NCBI GenBank assembly: GCA_036260075.1
Contig: DATAAM010000051.1
Location: 1-19,116 of the forward strand
Reading direction: 5' to 3'
Length of the DNA stretch: 19,116 nucleotides
DNA from: DATAAM01 sp036260075
GTDB taxonomy: Bacteria; Actinomycetota; Acidimicrobiia; Acidimicrobiales; JAHWLA01
The notes beneath the pieces are model-generated. The model had not been told where the DNA came from, searched no databases, and saw only the letters and a program-made list of their open reading frames with translations. Below are positions 14,922-19,116 of the stretch, in pieces (within the stretch, counting starts at the first letter, position 1; the number at the start of each line of letters is the position of its first letter). The position numbers were made by a program, and so were the translations under genes.

Positions 14922-15133
14922 CGGCCGACCGCGCCGACGGGGAGGGGCACGGCCGCCGCGCAGGCCCGCGCGCTGGTGCGCCCGACGCGCCCTGGGCTCA
15001 CGGCCCGGGCCAGTGCCAGGGGACCGAGGACGACGAGCAGTGCCCGCGTGAACCTGTGGTCGTCCAGGCCGTGCACGACGAACCCGGCGACCACGCCAGA
15101 AGCGAGCCAGACGACGACTGTGGCAGCGATCAC
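14918..15133 (-). CDS. Small two-helix membrane protein under Mn riboswitch
   Basis: A 71-residue ORF between the riboswitch and terC. The GTG at 15133 is preceded by AGAAGG eight bases upstream and is the first good start after the aptamer. Residues about 2-20 (IAATVVVWLASGVVAGFVV) and about 30-46 (RALLVVLGPLALARAVS) are likely membrane helices, linked by a short acidic-basic loop HGLDDHRFT. The tail is basic. The stop overlaps the terC start in ATGA, so the two are translationally coupled. No family is recognised. A longer frame starting at 15232 would run through the riboswitch and is rejected. Confidence 0.65.
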   Translation of the reverse strand: MIAATVVVWLASGVVAGFVVHGLDDHRFTRALLVVLGPLALARAVSPGRVGRTSARACAAAVPLPVGAVGR

Positions 15134-15163
15134 GGCGGTGACCTTCTCGACGGTTGGATGTGA

Positions 15164-15252
15164 CCGAAGGTCTCGCCCGCCCGTTCGGGCCTGACGCGCC
15201 GGGCCGCAAGGCCGGGATGACGACGTCGCCAAGTGTGGCTACTCCCCTTCGG
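15164..15252 (-). ncRNA. yybP-ykoY manganese riboswitch
   Basis: On the minus strand CCGAAGG (15246-15252) pairs perfectly with CCTTCGG (15164-15170) to close P1. Just inside the 5' strand is the hallmark GGGGAGTAGCC and inside the 3' strand GGGCGAGACC; these are the conserved internal-loop sequences of the yybP-ykoY class that bind Mn2+ between two stacked helices. It lies between a TAGGAT promoter and the small membrane gene plus terC, a classic gene context for this class. Mn2+ binding is expected to turn the operon on. Confidence 0.92.
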
Positions 15253-15258
15253 CGCGGC

Positions 15259-15264
15259 ATCCTA
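15259..15264 (-). promoter_or_regulatory. -10 box of riboswitch-terC operon
   Basis: TAGGAT on the minus strand (ATCCTA on plus) sits seven bases before the first base of the P1 stem, so transcription would begin at about the aptamer. A GGTTGG tract lies just upstream. Confidence 0.6.
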
Positions 15265-15298
15265 CCAACCGGTCGCGGGGTGCGTGCCCGTCGCGGCG

Positions 15299-16408
15299 TC
15301 AGGGCACGTACGAGCCGAGGATCGACAGCGTGCCGAACACGGCCATCGTGCCCGCCCCGATCGCCAGCGCGCTGCGTTCGACCCGCTCCTCGGCGAGCAC
15401 CACGGCGGCGGCTACGAGGATCGGCACGGTCGTGAACGTGTAGCGCTCGAAGGAGCTCAGGTTGCCCGACGACAGGGCGACCACGACGGTGACGGCGGAG
15501 AAGGCCGTGTACGAAGCGGGAAGCCGCCTCGCCGCCAGCACGATCAGCAGGACGGCCAGGCCGATCCACGGGGCGTGCAGCGCGTTGCCGCGCAGCTCCC
15601 CGGAGAAGACGTTGGACACCGCAGTGCCGAGGACGTCGAGCGGGTTGGCGGCGGGCCCTCGCAGCCCTTCCTCCTCCTGGACCGTGAAGGGCAGCATCGG
15701 ATCGCCGTAGATCAGGCCGACCCACCCGAGGTACAGCGCGCAACCGACGGCGGGCGCGGCCACCGCCGCCAGCCGGGCGGGCAGCTCGCTGCGCCGCACG
15801 GCGCGCAGGGCCTCGACGGCGGCGGGCACGACGAAGAAGAGGCCCACGGGTCGCACGAGCCCGATGAGCACGCCCGTGGCCGCTGCCCACCACCACTTCC
15901 TCTGCCGCAGGAACAGGAACCCGGCGGCCGTGAGCGCCCCGGCCAACGCCTCGCTGTAGCCCCAGGCCAGCACGAAGGCGGCGGGCGCCAGCGCCACGAA
16001 CCATGTGACCCGCCGGGCGCTGTCGAGGTCGTCCTCCCGTTCGAGCAGCACGAGCCGGTGGAGCAGCGCGCCGAACGCCAGCGCCGAGGCACTGGCGATG
16101 AGCAACAGGGCGAAGCCGTACTGGCCGCCGAAGAGGAAGCCGAGCCCGCGGCCCACGAGCGGCAGCAGGGGGAAGAAGCGCAGCTCGCGGTCGGGCAGCG
16201 CCTCGTAGCCGAGACGGGCGATCTCCTCGTAGCGCACCGCGTCCCAGCCCATGAGGCCTTCGTCGAGGTGGCGCAAGCTCCAGTCGGGGAGCGGGTCGAG
16301 GCGCTTGGCCATGAGGTGGGCGAAGCCGAGCGTGCCCACCACCAGGATCCGGGCGACGACCCAGCCGGGGAGCGCGGCTTCGACATGAGGACGGATGCGG
16401 CGGATCAT
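15299..16408 (-). CDS. PIG-V-type mannosyltransferase-like membrane protein
   Basis: A 369-residue polytopic membrane protein with about nine hydrophobic helices. An early conserved loop reads WDAVRYEEIARLGY (55-68), with RELRFFPLLPLVGRG (74-88), the features of actinobacterial PIG-V/GT-C type glycosyltransferases, where the WD pair and acidic residue lie in the first extracytoplasmic loop. These enzymes move mannose from polyprenyl-phosphate mannose to a lipid or protein acceptor outside the membrane. The acceptor here is unknown. The ATG at 16408 has a TACGCT -10 box (16418-16423) nine bases upstream, so it should be leaderless. It ends 35 bases before the terC promoter on the same strand, but is probably a separate transcript. 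Confidence 0.85.
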   Translation of the reverse strand: MIRRIRPHVEAALPGWVVARILVVGTLGFAHLMAKRLDPLPDWSLRHLDEGLMGWDAVRYEEIARLGYEALPDRELRFFPLLPLVGRGLGFLFGGQYGFALLLIASASALAFGALLHRLVLLEREDDLDSARRVTWFVALAPAAFVLAWGYSEALAGALTAAGFLFLRQRKWWWAAATGVLIGLVRPVGLFFVVPAAVEALRAVRRSELPARLAAVAAPAVGCALYLGWVGLIYGDPMLPFTVQEEEGLRGPAANPLDVLGTAVSNVFSGELRGNALHAPWIGLAVLLIVLAARRLPASYTAFSAVTVVVALSSGNLSSFERYTFTTVPILVAAAVVLAEERVERSALAIGAGTMAVFGTLSILGSYVP

Positions 16409-16417
16409 CGGGCCGGA

Positions 16418-16423
16418 AGCGTA
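16418..16423 (-). promoter_or_regulatory. -10 box of PIG-V-like gene
   Basis: TACGCT on the minus strand (AGCGTA on plus), nine bases before the ATG at 16408, matches the TANNNT leaderless pattern. Confidence 0.5.
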
Positions 16424-16535
16424 CGAGGCCCGAGCCCCCGTGACTGCGGCGAACGTGCCCGGCCCCGAACGTCAGGGTCTCCAGCTGCACACCTCGCAGC
16501 CTGACTCGCTTCCTGAGCCACTCGTCGCGACCGTG

Positions 16536-16565
16536 CTGTCGCGCAGCCGACAGCGACATGTCGGC
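16536..16565. other. Two mutually exclusive hairpins
   Basis: CTGTCG (16536-16541) pairs with CGACAG (16548-16553), and GCCGACA (16546-16552) pairs with TGTCGGC (16559-16565). The two stems share CGACA, so only one can form at once. It lies 318 bases before the secreted-protein gene; no adjacent uridine tract is seen. Confidence 0.4.
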
Positions 16566-16882
16566 AGCCGGCCCGGCGCCCGACCTTCCGCGCCGGTGAC
16601 TGCCGGCTCGCCAGTGCGCTCACATCGTCGTTCGCCACCCGAGATCGCCTCTCTGGGGGGCTCCCTCGATCAGCTCATCCGGTCGCACTGGGCTCTGACG
16701 ACGACCTTGGGCTCGAAAGGCGGCGTCGTCGACAGCCACGGAACAATTGTGACACGGGCGCCCGAGTTGCTCGTAGAGAGGAATGAAGGCCTCGCGCAAT
16801 GACGAGCTACCGGGGGCGGACGATCGCAGAAGGGCTCCACTCGGCCTTCGCTTCAATTGACCTAGCGAAAGGAGCTTCTTCC

Positions 16883-17536
16883 ATGCGACGTCGAATCGGC
16901 GCGCTGTGGGCGGCGGCGCTGTGCTCGTCGAGCCTGATCATCCTTGCATCACCGCAGCCTGCGGCGGCCAGCGAGCTCTGCGCCGGATCAAGCGCTCTCG
17001 AAGTCGGAGCCCCAGGGCTCTTTCATCCCGGCATCGGCACGACCACAACGACATCCGGGACCGGCGGAGCGAGCGTCACCGTGCACGCCTTGCCGAAGTT
17101 ACTGCCGTTCATCCTCGTACCGAGCACCGTGGGGATCTGCGCCCTCGGTCCGTTTTCCGTGAGTGCGGGCGGCCTGGTCTCCGGCTGGTGTGGGCACTCG
17201 TGGGGTGCCGGCGTCACGAACAACGGCTTCCGCTTCACCTGGGTGAGTGTTGGCAGGATCGTCACATACGTGGGCGGTGTCGTTGGACGGGCAGTCATAT
17301 TCGAGAACGTGCTCGCGGGCCAGAGCTGCTTCACGGGGGCAAAGTCGTTCCTCACTGCGGGCACCATAGAGTTCGTCCATTGCAGCTTCTTCAAGAACAA
17401 ATTAGACACATTAGTGCTCAGCGTTCCCGACCCGCTGTTCCACACATTAGTTCCGGTCGGCAGCACAAGCGTCCACTTGACTGTGGCAGGTGGCAACTAC
17501 CACGTCTGGCACAAGCTCTGCATCGGGATCTTATAG
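16883..17536 (+). CDS. Secreted six-cysteine protein, unknown
   Basis: A 217-residue exported protein. MRRR followed by a hydrophobic core (about 5-23) and AAAS-E near residue 30 is a clear Sec signal peptide. A TTTTT run (53-57) and a Gly/Ser/Thr-rich stretch follow, and the rest is rich in beta-forming Val, Gly and aromatic residues. The mature part has six cysteines (33, 86, 103, 149, 167, 213), enough for three disulfides. The ATG has AAAGGAG at normal spacing, which decides it over the ATG at 16799. Composition differs from neighbours: five TTA leucine codons (residues 73, 174, 177, 189, 217) and ATA codons, which other genes here hardly use. That fits recent acquisition. I recognise no family; a cell-surface or host-facing protein is possible. 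Confidence 0.8.
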   Translation: MRRRIGALWAAALCSSSLIILASPQPAAASELCAGSSALEVGAPGLFHPGIGTTTTTSGTGGASVTVHALPKLLPFILVPSTVGICALGPFSVSAGGLVSGWCGHSWGAGVTNNGFRFTWVSVGRIVTYVGGVVGRAVIFENVLAGQSCFTGAKSFLTAGTIEFVHCSFFKNKLDTLVLSVPDPLFHTLVPVGSTSVHLTVAGGNYHVWHKLCIGIL

Positions 17537-17558
17537 GGCTGGGCAGAAATCGCGCAGG

Positions 17559-17583
17559 GGCGGGGCTGCCGAGCGGCCCCGCC
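17559..17583. terminator. Bidirectional terminator-like hairpin
   Basis: GGCGGGGC (17559-17566) and its complement GCCCCGCC (17576-17583), with a nine-base loop, lie between the ends of the convergent secreted-protein and TetR genes. No uridine run follows, so it is a stem-only terminator candidate. Confidence 0.6.
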
Positions 17584-17613
17584 TCGTCGCGCCCTCCCGG
17601 GTGTCGGCGGGCC

Positions 17614-18219
17614 TCAGTGCCCCACGATGGAGCGCAGGCCGGTGACGATCCTGTCGAGGACGACGTCGGCCTCCGCCCTGGCCTTCGTCGGCTCGGAGGA
17701 ACGGGCGATGTACAGGGCCGCGCCGTACAGTCCGCCCAAGGCGACGTAGGCCAACGGCCGCACGGGAACGTCGCCGAGCTCCCGGGTTGTCGCCAGCGGC
17801 GTCAGCACGGCCACGAGCATCGACATCTCCGGGTGTTCGATGCCGTCCTCGGCGGCCCGCCATTGCAGGACCGACACGCTGTCGAGGATCACGATGCGCC
17901 GGAACGACGGCTCCAGGCAGGCGTCGAGGAAGGCCCGCAGCCCCGCCACCACTCCCTCCCACGGGGTCGGCGCGTTCTGGGCGGTCGCCACCACGCGGGC
18001 GATGACCTCGACCTCGACCACGTCGTAGACGGCCTTGAACAGGGCCTCCTTGCCGGGGAAGTGGTGGTAGAGGGCGCCTCGAGCGACGCCCGCCCTCCCG
18101 ATGATGTCGTCGATGGAGGTGGCCGCGTAGCCCTGGTGCGTGAACAGCTCTCGGGCCGCCTCGATCAGCAGCTCCCGCGTCGCTTCAGCCTGCCGGGCCC
18201 GCAGCCCCTTGACCGTCAC
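17614..18219 (-). CDS. TetR-family transcriptional repressor
   Basis: A 201-residue TetR protein of ordinary length. The N-terminal DNA-binding domain spans about residues 11-62: ATRELLIEAARELFTHQGYA, then TSIDDIIGRAGVARGALYHH with the recognition helix and FPGKEALF. The remaining helical region is the ligand and dimer domain, for which no ligand is predictable. The GTG at 18219 has a TACCAT -10 box six bases upstream on its strand, so it is leaderless. The palindromes at 18239-18269 overlap its promoter's -35 region and lie just before the divergent gene, so it most likely represses both itself and that gene. Confidence 0.93.
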   Translation of the reverse strand: MTVKGLRARQAEATRELLIEAARELFTHQGYAATSIDDIIGRAGVARGALYHHFPGKEALFKAVYDVVEVEVIARVVATAQNAPTPWEGVVAGLRAFLDACLEPSFRRIVILDSVSVLQWRAAEDGIEHPEMSMLVAVLTPLATTRELGDVPVRPLAYVALGGLYGAALYIARSSEPTKARAEADVVLDRIVTGLRSIVGH

Positions 18220-18225
18220 GGCACG

Positions 18226-18231
18226 ATGGTA
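18226..18231 (-). promoter_or_regulatory. -10 box of tetR gene
   Basis: TACCAT on the minus strand (ATGGTA on plus), six bases before the GTG at 18219. The operator palindromes begin eight bases further upstream, over the -35 region. Confidence 0.55.
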
Positions 18232-18238
18232 GAGACTG

Positions 18239-18269
18239 GACTAACAGTCGGTCACCGACTAAAAGTCGG
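18239..18269. promoter_or_regulatory. Composite palindromic TetR operator
   Basis: Three overlapping perfect inverted repeats: GACT-aac-AGTC (18239-18249), AGTCGGT-C-ACCGACT (18246-18260) and CCGACT-aaa-AGTCGG (18255-18269). The outer two are copies of GACT-N3-AGTC placed symmetrically about the central palindrome. This is the shape of a site for two cooperating TetR dimers, between the two divergent starts. Confidence 0.75.
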
Positions 18270-18288
18270 AAAGAGGGAGGGAGCTGGG

Positions 18289-19113
18289 GTGCGACACGAC
18301 GCCCGTCACTGGACCGAGGCCCGAACGGCGATCGCCCACCTCGCCCCGAAGTTCGTCAGCGTCGTCCGGGAGAGCACTCCGGTGGGAGCCGTGCTCGGCC
18401 ACTGGGGGACGGGGGAGATCGCTGCGCACGTCTCGCACGTGATCCGCCTCGACGGTGACGCCTTGGCGGGCACTCCGCTTCCGCATGCCGAGCTGCGGCC
18501 TGACGCAGTGGCCGAGGTCACGGACGCGGAGCTGGCGGCCGACCCCGAGCGCGATCCCGAGGTGCTGGCCGAACGGGTGGAGGCCCAGTTGGCTGAGTTC
18601 CTGGGTCGCACCGAGCGACCGGCGAGCGAGTCGGTCACGTGGCTCGGCGGCGTGCAGCTGCCGGCGTCGGCCGTGATGTGCCACCTGCTGGAGGAGCTGC
18701 TCGTCCACGGCTACGACCTGGCGACAGCCGGTGGGCGCTCGTGGCCGATCGCCCCCACCCATGCCGCCTTGGCCATCGTCGGGGCGGGGGCTCCCATCGT
18801 CACCGCCGCAGGGCCCACGGCCTTCGTGAACCCGCGGCACGCGTCGGGGTTCCGGGCCCGCTTCGACATCCGCCTTCGGGGACAGGAGGGCGTCACCGTC
18901 GACTTCGACGAGGGCCTCACCATTCGAGTGGGTGCCGAGGCGCGCAATGGCAAGCCTTTCGACGCCCACATCTCGGCGGATCCGGCCGCCATGCTGTTGC
19001 TGATGCTCAACCGGGTGAAGCCCGGCCCGCTCGCCCTTCGCGGGAAGGTGTTCGTGTGGGGACGGCGGCCGTGGCGCGTGCCCCGCATGGTCGCCGCCAT
19101 GTCGCCGCCCTGA
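18289..19113 (+). CDS. DinB/mycothiol-dependent maleylpyruvate isomerase-like protein with SCP2-like domain
   Basis: A 274-residue protein. The N-terminal part (about 5-145) is a four-helix DinB-type fold: GTGEIAAHVSHVIRLD (41-55) with His47, and CHLLEELLVHGYDLATA (131-147) with an E-x3-H-x2-D pattern ending H140 and D143. These are the metal ligands seen in mycothiol-dependent maleylpyruvate isomerases. The C-terminal part (about 185-272) resembles an SCP2-like domain: RARFDIRLRG, DPAAMLLLMLNR and PLALRGKVFVWGRRPW. The family uses mycothiol in isomerisation or detoxification; the real substrate is unknown. The GTG at 18289 follows a purine-rich AGGGAGG ribosome binding site. The gene faces away from tetR across the operator and is its likely target. 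It ends three bases before the end of the window. Confidence 0.85.
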   Translation: MRHDARHWTEARTAIAHLAPKFVSVVRESTPVGAVLGHWGTGEIAAHVSHVIRLDGDALAGTPLPHAELRPDAVAEVTDAELAADPERDPEVLAERVEAQLAEFLGRTERPASESVTWLGGVQLPASAVMCHLLEELLVHGYDLATAGGRSWPIAPTHAALAIVGAGAPIVTAAGPTAFVNPRHASGFRARFDIRLRGQEGVTVDFDEGLTIRVGAEARNGKPFDAHISADPAAMLLLMLNRVKPGPLALRGKVFVWGRRPWRVPRMVAAMSPP

Positions 19114-19116
19114 TCC

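Larger units (their letters stand above)
16409..16882. other. 474-base gene-free region with hairpins
   Basis: I see no believable gene. It holds the promoter box of the minus-strand gene (16418-16423), two overlapping hairpins at 16536-16565, a less GC-biased stretch from about 16700 on, and the ribosome binding site of the secreted-protein gene. ORFs running through it on both strands lack codon bias and starts with a ribosome binding site. An alternative ATG at 16799 for the secreted protein is rejected because the ribosome binding site and signal peptide point to 16883. Confidence 0.6.

Noticed and set aside
14918..15232. 104-codon version of the small gene before terC
   Set aside because: Its first third would be translated from the riboswitch aptamer; the GTG at 15133 has an SD site and follows the aptamer.
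13917..16559. An 880-codon minus-strand reading containing terC
   Set aside because: It runs through the PIG-V-like gene and the riboswitch in another frame; only the last 334 codons are TerC.
16395..16802. 135-codon plus-strand ORF in the gene-free region, ending in ATGA at 16799
   Set aside because: No ribosome binding site, no family, overlap with the PIG-V-like start and promoter, and no codon bias.
1..19116. CRISPR array, insertion sequence or prophage
   Set aside because: No regularly spaced repeats, transposase or integrase motifs, or terminal inverted repeats were seen.

Overview
The window is very GC-rich, densely packed DNA, almost certainly from an actinobacterium. Support comes from the GC-saturated codon use, a mycothiol-type maleylpyruvate isomerase-like protein, an actinobacterial-style formate dehydrogenase, and a recurring TANNNT -10 box placed 6-9 bases before the start codon (leaderless transcripts). 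A flagellar sigma-28-type promoter and the flgN-like gene suggest a motile lineage. Acidimicrobiia or relatives is my best guess, with low confidence. Nothing in the window fixes the species.

Layout. 1-1466: a LuxR-type regulator with a degenerate receiver domain, then a sigma-28-type promoter driving a flgN-like chaperone gene and an overlapping 51-codon ORF. 1547-2643: a single-domain rhodanese overlapping a crotonase. 2691-7089: a three-gene formate dehydrogenase operon with ATGA overlaps: a molybdopterin/tungstopterin catalytic subunit, a four-cluster ferredoxin subunit and an NrfD-type membrane subunit. The catalytic gene is interrupted by an in-frame TGA at 3219-3221, exactly where the family has selenocysteine, and a canonical bacterial SECIS hairpin follows it. 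7090-7846: two acidic miniproteins flanking a yjbQ-type gene. 7980-10665 (minus): an Xre-type regulator, a Vsr endonuclease and a membrane diguanylate cyclase. 10747-12896 (minus): a secreted M14 zinc carboxypeptidase whose ribosome binding site is buried in a perfect hairpin overlapped by a short upstream ORF.

13024-13788: a second crotonase, followed at 13809-13901 by selC, the selenocysteine tRNA with anticodon TCA and a long variable arm. So the window holds both a selenocysteine-requiring enzyme and the tRNA needed to read its TGA. 13917-15264 (minus): a yybP-ykoY manganese riboswitch, a 71-codon membrane protein and terC, which read as a manganese-responsive export operon. 15299-16408 (minus): a PIG-V-type mannosyltransferase-like membrane protein. 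16409-16882: a long gene-free stretch with two mutually exclusive hairpins. 16883-17536: an unrecognised secreted six-cysteine protein with atypical codon use. 17614-19113: a TetR repressor divergent from a DinB/SCP2-type protein, with a composite palindromic operator between them.

The most valuable points are the selenocysteine pair (fdhA UGA plus SECIS, and selC), the manganese riboswitch operon with its unrecognised small membrane gene, and the uORF/SD-sequestering leader of the carboxypeptidase. I found no CRISPR array, insertion sequence, rRNA or phage module.
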